From: Mycolicibacterium neoaurum VKM Ac-1815D
GTDB lineage: Bacteria; Actinomycetota; Actinomycetes; Mycobacteriales; Mycobacteriaceae
Length of the DNA stretch: 64,000 bases
Reading direction: 5' to 3'
Assembly (NCBI RefSeq): GCF_000317305.3
Contig: NC_023036.2
Coordinates: 2,976,001-3,040,000, forward strand
Shown: positions 46,980 to 56,070 of the stretch, piece by piece
Layout: each line of letters opens with the position of its first letter
How positions within the stretch are numbered: position 1 is the first letter of the stretch
Program-made: the position numbers and the translations under genes
The notes under the pieces: model-generated
The model's input: the letters and a program-made list of their open reading frames with translations, nothing else
What the model was told of the DNA's origin: nothing
Database searches by the model: none

Positions 46980-47723
46980 ATGAAGGACACGGGGCTCGTC
47001 GTGATTTTCGGCGGGCGCAGCGAGATCGGCCTCGAGATCGCGACGCGGTTGGCACCTGCCAGGACGGTGGTGCTGGCCGCCCGGCGGTCGGCCACCCTGA
47101 CCGTGGAGGCCGACGCGGTGCGGGCGGCCGGGGCGGCACAGGTGCATACCGTCGAGTTCGATGCCGACGATCTCGGTTCGCACCCCGGGCTCATCGCGGC
47201 ATTGGTCGCCGAACACGGGCCCATCGACGTCGCGGTGCTGGCTTTCGGCATCCTCGGCGATCAGCGCCGCGCCGAACGCGATTCCGCGCACGCGGCACAG
47301 ATCGCCCACACCGATTACGTCGCCCAGGTCGGTCTGTTGACCGAACTCGCCACCACCATGCGCGCGGCCGGTGCGGGGACCATCGTGACCTTTTCCTCGA
47401 TCGCCGGTGTCCGGGTGCGTCGCGCGAACTACGTCTACGGCTCGGCCAAGGCCGGCCTGGACGGCTTCTGCTCCGGCCTGGCGCAGGCATTACGCGGTTC
47501 GGGAGTCCGGCTGCTGGTCATCCGTCCCGGATTCGTCATCGGCCGGATGACCGAGGGGATGGCGCCGGCACCGTTCTCCAGCACCCCGGCGCAGGTCGCC
47601 GATGCCGCGGTCCGCGCACTGTCCGGCCGGCGCCCGCGGGTCTGGGTGCCCTGGCAGGTGGGCGGTATCGCCGCGGTCTTCCGCCTTCTTCCCGGCCCGA
47701 TCTGGCGGAGGCTGCCACGATGA
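46980..47723 (+). CDS. SDR family oxidoreductase (Rv2073c-like)
   Basis: A 247-aa short-chain dehydrogenase: atypical nucleotide-binding VVIFGGRSEIGLEIATRL, catalytic Ser in IVTFSSIAGVRVRRANYVYGSAKAGLDGF (Y-GSAK = YxxxK), and a C-terminus like decaprenylphosphoryl-ribose 2-epimerase subunit DprE2-type SDRs, which suggests a lipid-linked or cell-wall sugar substrate. CATAAT plus 7 nt precedes ATG 46980. It overlaps cobL by ATGA but its product has no known place in B12 synthesis, so the coupling seems positional. Confidence 0.9.
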   Translation: MKDTGLVVIFGGRSEIGLEIATRLAPARTVVLAARRSATLTVEADAVRAAGAAQVHTVEFDADDLGSHPGLIAALVAEHGPIDVAVLAFGILGDQRRAERDSAHAAQIAHTDYVAQVGLLTELATTMRAAGAGTIVTFSSIAGVRVRRANYVYGSAKAGLDGFCSGLAQALRGSGVRLLVIRPGFVIGRMTEGMAPAPFSSTPAQVADAAVRALSGRRPRVWVPWQVGGIAAVFRLLPGPIWRRLPR

Positions 47724-48892
47724 GCGCGCGCATCGTGGTGGTCGGCATCGGTGCCGATGGCATGGCCGGGCTCTCGCCCGCATCGACGGCCGAGTTGCGC
47801 AGGGCCACAGTCGTTTTCGGATCCGGACGGCAGCTCGATATGTTGGATTCGAGCATCGGCGCCCAGCGCAGGCAGTGGCCCTCGCCCCTGTTGGACGCGT
47901 TGCCCACGATGTTCGACGGTCTGGGCATCGTGCACGTGATCGCCTCGGGTGACCCGATGCTGCACGGCATCGGGGCGACGTTGATCCGGGTGTTCGGCAC
48001 CGATGCCGTCCGGGTTCTGCCCCACGTGTCGTCGGTGACGCTGGCCTGCGCCCGGCTCGGCTGGCCTGCGCACGAGACCGAGGTGATCAGTCTGGTCACC
48101 GCAGACCCGGTGACCGCGGTGCGCCGGGGTGGTCAGGCAGTGGTGCTCAGCCGCGACGCAGGCACACCCGCCGCACTGGCCCGGTTGTTGACCGAATCCG
48201 GCCGCGGCGACTCCGAATTCACCGTGCTGGAAAATCTCGGTGGCGCGGACGAACGCATCACCCGGAGCACGGCGGGCACCTTCTGCACGCGGGTCGGCGA
48301 CCTCAATGTGATCGCCGTGCGTTACCTACCCGATGTGCGGCGCGCACACGCGCTGCCCGATGAATCGTTCGCCCACGATGGGCAGATCACCAAGCAGTCC
48401 ATCCGGGCGGTCACGCTGGCCACGCTCGGGCCGCGGCCCGGTGAGCTGCTCTGGGACGTGGGGTCGGGATCGGGTAGCGTCGCGGTCGAATGGTGCCGCA
48501 GCTCGCCGGGGTGCCGGGCGGTGTCCTTCGAACGAGATGCCGACCGCCGCAACCGGATCGCGATGAACGCCCGCGCATTCGGGGTCCGGATCGATGTGCG
48601 GTCCGCGGCTCCGGAGCCCTTCGGCGACGTGGCGCCCCCGGCGGCGGTCTTCGTCGGCGGCGGCGTGACGCAGCCCGGGCTCATCGAGGCGTGTGTCGAC
48701 CGATTACCGCGCCAGGGCAGGCTGGTGGTCAATGCCGTCACGGTGGAGTCCGAAGCGGCACTGGCACAGTGGTACGCACAGAAGGGTGGCGAGTTGCGAC
48801 GTTTTCAGCACTATCAGGGCGGGCCGGTGGGCGGGTTCACCGCATGGCGCCCGGCGCTGCCGGTCACCCAGTGGGCGTGGGTGAAACCGTGA
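47720..48892 (+). CDS. cobL: Precorrin-6Y C5,15-methyltransferase (decarboxylating)
   Basis: A 390-aa bifunctional enzyme of aerobic cobalamin synthesis that methylates C5 and C15 and decarboxylates the acetate side chain. The N-terminal CbiE-like tetrapyrrole methylase (VVVGIGADGMAGLSPAS, IASGDPMLHGIGATL) is fused to a CbiT-like Rossmann methyltransferase (ITKQSIRAVTLATLGPRPGELLWDVGSGSGSVAVEW, VFVGGGVTQPGLIEAC). ATG 47720 overlaps the SDR stop; cobM overlaps the cobL stop by GTGA. Confidence 0.96.
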   Translation: MSARIVVVGIGADGMAGLSPASTAELRRATVVFGSGRQLDMLDSSIGAQRRQWPSPLLDALPTMFDGLGIVHVIASGDPMLHGIGATLIRVFGTDAVRVLPHVSSVTLACARLGWPAHETEVISLVTADPVTAVRRGGQAVVLSRDAGTPAALARLLTESGRGDSEFTVLENLGGADERITRSTAGTFCTRVGDLNVIAVRYLPDVRRAHALPDESFAHDGQITKQSIRAVTLATLGPRPGELLWDVGSGSGSVAVEWCRSSPGCRAVSFERDADRRNRIAMNARAFGVRIDVRSAAPEPFGDVAPPAAVFVGGGVTQPGLIEACVDRLPRQGRLVVNAVTVESEAALAQWYAQKGGELRRFQHYQGGPVGGFTAWRPALPVTQWAWVKP

Positions 48893-49650
48893 CTGTGTAC
48901 TTCATCGGGGCCGGCCCTGGGGCGGCCGACCTGATCACCGTGCGCGGGCAGCGACTGCTCGGCCAGAGCCCGGTATGCCTGTATGCCGGCTCGATCATGC
49001 CGCCGGACCTGCTGGCGTTCTGCCCCGCGGGTGCGCGGGTGATCGACACCGGGCCGTTGACGCTGGACCAGATCATCGACGAGATCGCCGCCGCCGACGG
49101 CGCCGGCCACGATGTGGCCCGGCTGCATTCTGGCGATCCGTCGCTGTACTCGGCCATGGCCGAACAGTGCCGCAGACTGGATGCGCTCGGCATCGGCTAC
49201 GAGGTCGTGCCGGGGGTGCCCGCGTTCGCTGCCGCCGCCGCGGCGCTCGGGCGGGAGTTGACGGTGCCCGGGGTGGCGCAGACGGTCACCTTGAGCCGGG
49301 TCGCCACGCTGTCGACCGCCATGCCCGAGGGTGAGTCGCTGGCCGCGCTGTCGGCGCCCGGTGCCACCCTGGTGCTCCATCTGGCCGCCGCCCAGGCCGA
49401 GGCCATCGTCGCCGAGCTCACCGGCCCCGGTGCCGGGTACACCGCCGAAACGCCATGTGCGGTGGTGGCATACGCCAGCTGGCCGGCCGAGCAGGTGGTG
49501 CGTTGCGAGCTCGGGGAGTTGGCCGAGGAGTTGCGTGCGGCAGGCATCACCAAGACCGCGGTGATCATCGTCGGAGATGTCCTCGGTGCGCAGGGGTTCA
49601 CCGACAGCTACCTGTACTCGACGGGGCGGCGGCGGGGGAGTCGGCACTAG
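48889..49650 (+). CDS. cobM: Precorrin-4 C11-methyltransferase
   Basis: A 253-aa SAM-dependent tetrapyrrole methylase: VYFIGAGPGAADLITVRGQRLL opening, YAGSIMPPDLLAFCPAGARVIDTGPLTLDQI (typical of CobM/CbiF), HSGDPSLYSAMAEQ SAM loop and GYEVVPGVPAFAAAAAALG. Methylates C11 of precorrin-4. Start GTG 48889 lies in a 4-nt overlap with cobL; its TAG stop overlaps the cobK GTG by one base. Confidence 0.96.
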   Translation: MTVYFIGAGPGAADLITVRGQRLLGQSPVCLYAGSIMPPDLLAFCPAGARVIDTGPLTLDQIIDEIAAADGAGHDVARLHSGDPSLYSAMAEQCRRLDALGIGYEVVPGVPAFAAAAAALGRELTVPGVAQTVTLSRVATLSTAMPEGESLAALSAPGATLVLHLAAAQAEAIVAELTGPGAGYTAETPCAVVAYASWPAEQVVRCELGELAEELRAAGITKTAVIIVGDVLGAQGFTDSYLYSTGRRRGSRH

Positions 49651-50375
49651 TGCGGGTTCTGTTGCTCGGTGGGACCGGGGAGGCCAGGGACCTGGCTGCG
49701 CGACTGCATCCCGGGATCACGGTCATCAGCTCGTTGGCCGGCCGGGTGCCCGACCCCGCGTTACCGGTGGGCGAGGTGCGCATCGGCGGATTCGGCGGTG
49801 CGGACGGATTGGCCGATTGGCTGACCGCCAACGCCATCACCGCCGTCGTGGACGCCACCCATCCGTTCGCGGCCACCATCACCGCGAATGCCGCGCGCGC
49901 CGCGGCACGGGTGGGTGTGCCGCATGTGGTCCTGGCCCGCCCCGCGTGGCCGCACGGTGATGCCATCGTCGTGCCCACCGACACCGCGGCGGCGCAGACG
50001 GTGTCCTCGCACGGATACCGGCGGGTGTTCCTCACCACCGGACGGTCGGGGACCGCAGCGTTCCGCGGCGTCGACGCGTGGTTCCTGATCCGCGCGGTCA
50101 CCCCGCCCGAACCCGAGCTGCTCCCGGACCGGCACCTGCTGGTGCTATCGCGCGGGCCCTACCATCTCGCCGATGAACTGAAGCTTTTGCGCGACAACGG
50201 GATCGACGCATTGGTCACCAAGAACAGCGGCGGTGCGATGACGCAGGCCAAACTCGATGCCGCCGGGCAGGAGGGAGTGCCGGTGATCATGGTGGACCGA
50301 CCGGCCCTGCCCGACGGGGTGGCCAGTGTGCACACCGTCGACGCGGCGGTCGACTGGGTGCGGAGCCGGCGCTAG
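49650..50375 (+). CDS. cobK: Precorrin-6A reductase
   Basis: A 241-aa NADPH-dependent reductase converting precorrin-6A to dihydro-precorrin-6Y. RVLLLGGTGEARDLAARL is the nucleotide-binding start; VVDATHPFAATITANAARAA and VFLTTGRSGTAAF are CobK landmarks, with LVTKNSGGAMTQAKLDAA near the end. Last gene of the cobLMK operon. Its TAG stop is shared with the convergent kinase-like gene in the palindrome CTAG. In M. tuberculosis sigC and blaC follow cobK; neither is present here. Confidence 0.96.
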   Translation: MRVLLLGGTGEARDLAARLHPGITVISSLAGRVPDPALPVGEVRIGGFGGADGLADWLTANAITAVVDATHPFAATITANAARAAARVGVPHVVLARPAWPHGDAIVVPTDTAAAQTVSSHGYRRVFLTTGRSGTAAFRGVDAWFLIRAVTPPEPELLPDRHLLVLSRGPYHLADELKLLRDNGIDALVTKNSGGAMTQAKLDAAGQEGVPVIMVDRPALPDGVASVHTVDAAVDWVRSRR

Positions 50376-51412
50376 ATCAGCTCCAGGGTGTCCAGTTCGC
50401 GGATGGCGCGGCAGGACCGCTGGGCCATGGCCAGCATCATCTCGTCGCCGCGGTCGGTGGTCGTGGCGAAGGCGACCCCGAACGCGATGATCAGCGGTGC
50501 CTGCAGCATGCCCAGACGGTAATCACGCCAACAGGTTTCGACGTCGTACTCGGTCACCCCGAGCCCGGTCAGTGCGGCGTGGTATTCGGCGACCAGATCC
50601 TGCTCGGACGCCGCGCGCACCTCGGGATCCAGGCTGGTTCCGGTGAAGTACGCCAGATCGCGGGCGGGCAGTCCCACCGCGAGGGTCTGCCAGTCGACGA
50701 TCGTGACGGTCGTGCGGGCGGGGTCGAAGAGCATGTTGTCCAGCCGGTAGTCGCCGTGCAACAACCCGAACCTGTGCGGTTCGGTCAGCAGCCACGGCGT
50801 CACCATCGACAGCGCCGCCGCCATGGTGGCGCGATCATCGGCGGTCATCCGGTCCCCGAGCCGTTCCAGGGTGGCCTCGGCGGCCATCGTGGCGATATCG
50901 CCCATACCCGCGGCCATCGCGTCGTCGGGCTTGGGCATCGGGATTCCTGGCAACCCCGTCAGCTCGGGATTGCACCAGGTCGGTGCGTGCAGGCCGGCCA
51001 GCGCGCGCACCCCCAGTATGGCCTCGGCCGCGCTGCAGCCGGCGATCTGGTCGCCCTGTTCTGCCGGTGCCAGGTCCGCCAGCAGGAGGACGAAATCGCC
51101 GCCGTCGGGGCCGATTTCGCAGTGGTAGTGGCGCGGGACCGGCACCCGCACCCGGTCGGCGATCCCGGTGTAGAACGCGTGCTCGGATCGATAGCCAAGG
51201 GCCACCCGATCGCGGACGGCATCGTCCTGTGCGGACAACTTGACGGCAAAGGTGGCCGGCAGCTCGGCGGCATCGGCGTAGCCCAGTTGCACGCGGTAGG
51301 TCGCACCGGTCTGGCCCGTACCGATCGGGCTGATGTCGACACTGTCGACGGGGGTGCCGAGCACACCGGTCAGCCAGTCCGCCGTCACGTCATCGGGAGT
51401 ACGCGGGATCAC
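50372..51412 (-). CDS. Small-molecule kinase-like phosphotransferase (APH/EcK family)
   Basis: A 346-aa protein of the aminoglycoside phosphotransferase / ecdysteroid-kinase-like family. Landmarks: ATFAVKLSAQDD (ATP-binding Lys), FVLLLADLAPAEQGDQ, catalytic loop LLHGDYRLDNMLFD (HGDxxxxN) and metal-binding IVDWQTL. Substrate unknown. It lies between cobK and cobIJ but its family has no B12 role; insertion into the cob region is likely. It is a remote paralogue of the kinase at 13491-14600 (shared architecture, limited identity by eye). Confidence 0.85.
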   Translation of the reverse strand: MIPRTPDDVTADWLTGVLGTPVDSVDISPIGTGQTGATYRVQLGYADAAELPATFAVKLSAQDDAVRDRVALGYRSEHAFYTGIADRVRVPVPRHYHCEIGPDGGDFVLLLADLAPAEQGDQIAGCSAAEAILGVRALAGLHAPTWCNPELTGLPGIPMPKPDDAMAAGMGDIATMAAEATLERLGDRMTADDRATMAAALSMVTPWLLTEPHRFGLLHGDYRLDNMLFDPARTTVTIVDWQTLAVGLPARDLAYFTGTSLDPEVRAASEQDLVAEYHAALTGLGVTEYDVETCWRDYRLGMLQAPLIIAFGVAFATTTDRGDEMMLAMAQRSCRAIRELDTLELI

Positions 51413-51443
51413 CAGCGAAAACTAGACGTGATGCCAGGGGCTG

Positions 51444-52922
51444 TCAACGATGCTCGGCCGAGGTCAGCTCCGGGTAGGTGCGCGGGGTGAACACGATGTC
51501 ACCGTGCACCCGGGTCTGCGAGGATCCGATGATCAGCAGGCACCGCATGTCGACCTCGTCGGGGTTCAACTCCCCGAGTGTCACCACCCGCACGTTTTCC
51601 TGCGGTCCGGCCACATCCCGTCCGATCACCACGGGCGTGTCGGGGGATCGGTGCTCGAGCAGAAGATCTCGCATGGCGCCGACCTGCCACGTCCGCGTCT
51701 TCGACGCCGGGTTGTACACCGCGATGGCCAGATCGGCGGCGGCGGCCGCGCTGATCCGTTTGGCGATGATGTCCCACGGCTTGAGCCGGTCGGACAACGA
51801 GATCACGGCATAGTCGTGTCCGAGCGGCGCACCGACGCGGCTGGCCACCGCATTGGCCGCGGTCATCGCCGGGATCACCCGGACCGGGACGTCGGGCCAG
51901 TGCACGGCCTCTTCCAGGACCGCGGTGGCCATCGCGAAGACGCCGGGGTCTCCCGAGGACACCACGACCACCGAGCGGCCCTGGCTGGCGAGCTCACAGG
52001 CCAGCCGAGCCCGTGCGGGCTCGTCGGTGTTGTCGCTGGCGTGGCGGGTCTGTCCGGTGCGCACACCGACCCGGTCCAGATACGGGAAGTAGCCGATCAG
52101 GTCGGTGGCCGCGGCCAGCTCGCGGCGCGCCTGCGGAGTGATCCAGTCCAGGTCGCCGGGACCGAGTCCCACCACCGCCACGCTGCCGCCGCTGCGCGCC
52201 ACCGCCGCCTCGCCGGGGAGCATCACGATGGAGAAATAGGGCACCGAGTCCGCGTCGACATCGGCGGCGGCGAGCACCCGCTCCTGGTCGGTGCTGGCAC
52301 GCTCCACATAGAAGGCCCGCTCGAGTCGTCCGGTCTCCGAGAGTGCCTGCCGCACTTCGGGATAGGACTTGCCCAACTTCATGATCACCGCGGCGTCGGT
52401 ATCGGCCAGCCGACGGGCCAGCTCGGCGCCCGGCAGGGTTCCCGGCAGGATGGTCAACACCTCGTCGCCCTGCACCAGCGGCATACCGTTGGCGGCCGAG
52501 GCCGCGCTGACCGAGGTGACACCGGGCACGATCACGGCACGGAACTGTTCGGTCAACCGGGTGTGCATGTGCATGTAGGAGCTGTAGAACAGCGGATCGC
52601 CCTCGGCAAGCAGGGCGACATCGCGACCCGCCCGCAGATGAGTGGCGATACGCTCGGCCGACTCGGCGTAGAAGTCCTCCATGGCGCCGTCGTAGCCACC
52701 GGGATGCTCGGTGGTCTCGGTGGTCACCGGATACACCAGGTGTTCTTCGATCTGCCCCGCACGCAGATAGGGCTCGGCGATCCGGCGCGCGATACTGCGG
52801 CCGTGCCTGGCGCTGTGATAGGCCACCACGTCGGCCTCGCCGATCACCCGGGCCGCCTTGACCGTCACCAGCTCGGGGTCACCGGGACCCAACCCCACAC
52901 CGTAGAGCGTTCCTTGACTCAT
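51444..52922 (-). CDS. cobIJ: Precorrin-2 C20-methyltransferase / precorrin-3B C17-methyltransferase fusion
   Basis: A 492-aa fusion. CobI half (about 1-240): [58 protein letters not shown]; CobJ half (about 245-492): [73 protein letters not shown]. Each half is a complete SAM-binding tetrapyrrole methylase acting at C20 and C17. The fusion is the usual mycobacterial form (Rv2066). It starts in a 4-nt overlap with cobH. Confidence 0.97.
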   Translation of the reverse strand: MSQGTLYGVGLGPGDPELVTVKAARVIGEADVVAYHSARHGRSIARRIAEPYLRAGQIEEHLVYPVTTETTEHPGGYDGAMEDFYAESAERIATHLRAGRDVALLAEGDPLFYSSYMHMHTRLTEQFRAVIVPGVTSVSAASAANGMPLVQGDEVLTILPGTLPGAELARRLADTDAAVIMKLGKSYPEVRQALSETGRLERAFYVERASTDQERVLAAADVDADSVPYFSIVMLPGEAAVARSGGSVAVVGLGPGDLDWITPQARRELAAATDLIGYFPYLDRVGVRTGQTRHASDNTDEPARARLACELASQGRSVVVVSSGDPGVFAMATAVLEEAVHWPDVPVRVIPAMTAANAVASRVGAPLGHDYAVISLSDRLKPWDIIAKRISAAAAADLAIAVYNPASKTRTWQVGAMRDLLLEHRSPDTPVVIGRDVAGPQENVRVVTLGELNPDEVDMRCLLIIGSSQTRVHGDIVFTPRTYPELTSAEHR

Positions 52923-53545
52923 TCGCGTTCACTCGCAATCGCATTCACCGCTGCCGCCGCCATCGCACTCCCGCCACGACGGCCTGTCACCACCAAGTAG
53001 TCCATCCCGCGCGGACGGGCTATCAGCTCATCCTTGGACTGCGCGGACCCGACGAAGCCGACCGGTCCGCCGAGCACCGCCGCCGGGACGGCGGCGCCGT
53101 CGTCGAGAAGCTCGAGAAGCCGGAACAGGGCCGTCGGTGCGTTACCGATCGCGAGCACCGCACCATCGAGGCGGTCGGCCCAGATGTCCACGCCCGCGGC
53201 CGAGCGCGTGCTGCCCAGCTGCGCCGCCACCTCAGGGGCGCGGGGATCGGCGACCAGCGATATCACCTCGTTGTCGGCGGGCAGTCGAGACCGGGTGATA
53301 CCGGCCGCCACCATCGACGAGTCGCACAGCACCGGCGCGCCCGCGGCGAGCGCCGCGCTCGCCCTGGCCACGACGTCGGGACTGAAGGCCACGTGATCGG
53401 TGACATCGGTCTGCCCGCAGGTGTGGATCAGGCGGACGACAACCCGGGCGACGTCGTCGGGAAAGCGCGCCAGATCGGCTTCGGCACGGATCGTCGCGAA
53501 GGACTCACGGTAGATCTCCGCGGCGTCGCGGATGTATTCGAGCAC
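52919..53545 (-). CDS. cobH: Precorrin-8X methylmutase
   Basis: A 208-aa enzyme moving the C11 methyl of precorrin-8X to C12, giving hydrogenobyrinate. Catalytic His is H41 in [18 protein letters not shown]; other landmarks are [14 protein letters not shown] and [18 protein letters not shown] 53545 is the start, 10 bp after the cobG stop on the same strand; cobG-cobH-cobIJ form one operon. Confidence 0.97.
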   Translation of the reverse strand: MLEYIRDAAEIYRESFATIRAEADLARFPDDVARVVVRLIHTCGQTDVTDHVAFSPDVVARASAALAAGAPVLCDSSMVAAGITRSRLPADNEVISLVADPRAPEVAAQLGSTRSAAGVDIWADRLDGAVLAIGNAPTALFRLLELLDDGAAVPAAVLGGPVGFVGSAQSKDELIARPRGMDYLVVTGRRGGSAMAAAAVNAIASERE

Positions 53546-53554
53546 CCGCTCACC

Positions 53555-54688
53555 CTACGTGTGGCGCGGTCGGTATCCGTCTGCGGAGGCAACCAACACC
53601 TGGGCGCCCGCCGGCGCGCCGCATCCGCGCTCGCAGCCCACGAAGTGCCGATGGGCGCCCGACGGTGCCGCGGGACCGGAGTTGACCGCGGCGAGCGCAT
53701 CTGCGCGGACATCGGTCCTGGAGCGCTCACAGCCGGGGCTACCTGCGCAGGCGCTCACGGTCAGCCACGGTGAGGCCTCGTCGAAGACCAGCCCCAGCGG
53801 CGCGAGCACGCGCAGCGCGGTGTCCGCGACCTCCTCCCGCAGATCGCAGACGAGAATCGAACGCCACGGCGTCACCACCAGCGGTGCGCTGATTGCCGCC
53901 ACGAATTCCGCGGTGCGGGCGGGCAGCACGCCGAGGGGCACGACGGCCGCCAGCGTGACGCGTGGATCGGCCCCGGTCTGTTCGATCCAGCCCACCGGGC
54001 CGCGGGTGGTATCGCCGACGAGCAGTCGTTGCCCGGGCGGCACCGATACCTGATATCCAGCGGTCAACGCCGAGGAATCGGCGAGTTCGGCTACCCGCCA
54101 ACGCTTTCCGCGATCCTGCTGGAATCGCGACGCGATCTCGATGACGGTGGCTATCGCGCCGTCGGGGGACAGCCGCACACCGGTGTCCGAACCGGCCAGC
54201 AACAGTGCGACGCCATCGTCGGTGACCTGCAGGCCCACATCGGTGCGCAGTCCACTGACATCGCCGCGGCCATCGTCGATGGAGAACCAGAACCGGCCGG
54301 GCAGCTGGGACAGTGCGGCATCGGCCTGCAAGGCGGCGTCGAGGTCGCGGACCCACTCGCGCACATCGGCCAGACCACCGGAGCGGCCGGACAGGGGGGA
54401 GGAGACGATATTGCGGACTCGCTCGTGCGTCGGCGCGGGCAACAGGCCGGCGCCGGCGATGGCATCGGCAACGCGCGCCGTGTCGCTGACCGCGCGGATC
54501 TGTACGCTGCCGCGCGACGTCAGCTCCAGCGCACCGTTGCCGCATTCGATGGCCAGATGCGCGAGCGTCTCCAGCGCCGCGGCCTCGAGGTAACCGCCGG
54601 GCAGGCGCACCCGAACCAGGGCGCCGTCGGCGGCCTGATGCACCTGCAGGGCGCCGGGACAGGCGTCCTGATCGCGGGTTCGGCTCAC
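53555..54688 (-). CDS. cobG: Precorrin-3B synthase
   Basis: A 377-aa sulfite/nitrite-reductase-like enzyme using O2 to oxidise precorrin-3A to precorrin-3B, the diagnostic oxygen-dependent ring-contraction step of the aerobic pathway. Ferredoxin-like half-repeats (LELTSRGSVQIRAV) and the 4Fe-4S motif split as CAGSPGCERS and GCERGCG are present. At 377 aa it fits actinobacterial CobG. First gene of the minus-strand operon with cobH and cobIJ. It shows that the organism makes B12 by the aerobic route. Confidence 0.95.
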   Translation of the reverse strand: MSRTRDQDACPGALQVHQAADGALVRVRLPGGYLEAAALETLAHLAIECGNGALELTSRGSVQIRAVSDTARVADAIAGAGLLPAPTHERVRNIVSSPLSGRSGGLADVREWVRDLDAALQADAALSQLPGRFWFSIDDGRGDVSGLRTDVGLQVTDDGVALLLAGSDTGVRLSPDGAIATVIEIASRFQQDRGKRWRVAELADSSALTAGYQVSVPPGQRLLVGDTTRGPVGWIEQTGADPRVTLAAVVPLGVLPARTAEFVAAISAPLVVTPWRSILVCDLREEVADTALRVLAPLGLVFDEASPWLTVSACAGSPGCERSRTDVRADALAAVNSGPAAPSGAHRHFVGCERGCGAPAGAQVLVASADGYRPRHT

Positions 54689-54718
54689 CCGTCCACCGTA
54701 CTGCCCGGCGCCTGATGC

Positions 54719-55675
54719 TCAGCCGGCCAGCGGAACCGGGGCGATCACCGCCGAGTACTTCCCGGCGTCACCGGCGATGACCCGGCTGGACGCGCCGTTG
54801 ACATCGACGGGCACATCCCCGGCCAGCGTGACCCGGCTCAGTCGGCGGAACTGGTCGTCGTAGTCGGCGACCGCGTAGTGCTGTGTTGCCCGGTTGTCCC
54901 AGATGGCCAGGTCGCCGGGAGCCCAGTTCCACCGGACGGTGTTCTCCAACTTGGTGATTCGCGCCTGCAGCAGATTGAACAGGGTTGCCGACTCCGTCGC
55001 GCCGAGGCCGACCAGTCGCTTGACGAAGTGACCGAGCAGCAGGACCCGCTCGCCGGTCTCCGGGTGCACGCGCACCACCGGGTGCTCGGTCTCGAAGTAC
55101 TCGGACTCGAATTCGGCCCGGTGTTCGCGCACGGTATCGGCCAGCACGTCGTGCCGCTGGTCACCGGCCGGGTGGTCGGCGGTGTAGTCATAGCGATTGG
55201 TGTGCACCGCCCAGAGGTTCTCGGCCAGTATGCGCAGCGGCCCCGGTAGCTGGGCGTAGGCGGTGGCCGTATTGGCCCACACCGTCGTCCCGCCGTAGTC
55301 GGGCAGGGTGACGGCTCGCAGCAGCGAGGCCTTCGGGATGCGATCGACGAAGGTCACGTCGGTGTGCCAGCTGTTGGCCTTGTCGTAGCGCGAGTCGATG
55401 GGCAGCACCCTGGTGCCCCGCGACAACACCGTCGGATGCGCTGCGGTGGTGGTGCCCAACCGCTGCGCGAATGCCAGTTGACCCTCGTCGTCGAGATGGT
55501 CCTGACCGCGGAAGAAGATCACCTTGTGCTCCAGCAGCGCGGTGTTGATGGCCGTGAGGGCGGTGGCGTCGAGGTCATCGGCAAGGCGCACACCGTCCAC
55601 GCGGGCGCCGATGTGCGCGCCGAGCTTGACGACACGTATCGGGCGCCGCGGGTGCGATGGGTCGGAAGGTGTCAT
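54719..55675 (-). CDS. TauD/TfdA Fe(II)/2-oxoglutarate dioxygenase (sulfate-ester dioxygenase type)
   Basis: A 318-aa enzyme. The 2-His-1-Asp site begins with WHTDVTF, the distal half has NTIRW-like [40 protein letters not shown] with the distal His and the 2-oxoglutarate-binding Arg. It resembles M. tuberculosis Rv3406, described as an alkyl-sulfate dioxygenase, more than taurine dioxygenase. It likely releases sulfate from organic sulfate esters. Start ATG 55675 is preferred to the frame extension at 55711; no strong ribosome site. Its position between cobG and cobN has no obvious pathway logic. Confidence 0.88.
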   Translation of the reverse strand: MTPSDPSHPRRPIRVVKLGAHIGARVDGVRLADDLDATALTAINTALLEHKVIFFRGQDHLDDEGQLAFAQRLGTTTAAHPTVLSRGTRVLPIDSRYDKANSWHTDVTFVDRIPKASLLRAVTLPDYGGTTVWANTATAYAQLPGPLRILAENLWAVHTNRYDYTADHPAGDQRHDVLADTVREHRAEFESEYFETEHPVVRVHPETGERVLLLGHFVKRLVGLGATESATLFNLLQARITKLENTVRWNWAPGDLAIWDNRATQHYAVADYDDQFRRLSRVTLAGDVPVDVNGASSRVIAGDAGKYSAVIAPVPLAG

Positions 55676-55903
55676 AGGAGTATTGGGCCAGCTCGGCCCA
55701 CAGCTGCCCACGGTTTTACCGACGGCGATCCAAAGGCCGATATGCGCAGTTCAGCGCCCCACAGCCAATTCGATTGTGTGATGGGTCACATCAAGATCGA
55801 CGGTGTCGGCTCACGCACAGATCGCACTTTTGCCAATGCGGTGGGGTTACGTTCTCGGTACCAACTGGTACCAGCCGGTACCCCTACCGAAAGGAGGCGA
55901 CAC
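55676..55903. other. Intergenic region with palindromes and phased GGTACC sites
   Basis: Between the dioxygenase and the 32-aa ORF. It contains TGTGA-tggg-TCACA (55777-55790, two bases short of a CRP-type site), a -10-like TACGTT (55848-55853), and three GGTACC palindromes starting at 55857, 55867 and 55877, an exact 10-bp period. They would lie in the transcribed leader, where neighbouring copies can also pair as hairpins with 4-nt loops. Confidence 0.6.
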
Positions 55904-56002
55904 ATGGCGTCATTGATTGCCATCGGACTGGGCGTTGCCCTCGTCGTCGCCGCCATCGCAACTCCCTACCGGGACTCCTGGTACGCCCGCTGGGGCGGCT
56001 GA
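55904..56002 (+). CDS. 32-aa single-span membrane microprotein
   Basis: ATG 55904 is preceded by AAAGGAGG at ideal distance (one of the strongest ribosome sites in the window). The product begins MASLIAIGLGVALVVAAIAT, one hydrophobic helix of about 20 residues, and ends PYRDSWYARWGG, an amphipathic tail with two Trp and two Tyr. It has the look of a small regulatory or stabilising membrane peptide. No family is recognised. It precedes cobN by 68 bp; a functional link with cobalt chelation is only a guess. Confidence 0.65.
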   Translation: MASLIAIGLGVALVVAAIATPYRDSWYARWGG

Positions 56003-56070
56003 GAGGCCACCGGGGGAGGAAACACCGGGCGCGCCCCACGCCGGGGGTGCGGTGGGGCAGGATTGAGCGG

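Noticed and set aside
55777-55790. CRP binding site
   Set aside because: The spacer is 4 bp; the accepted mycobacterial CRP site has 6. Kept only as an unexplained palindrome.
47724-56070. Cobalamin riboswitch before cob genes
   Set aside because: The cob genes overlap or have gaps too short for the roughly 200-nt aptamer, and no B12-box-like sequence was seen in the cobN or cobG upstream regions.
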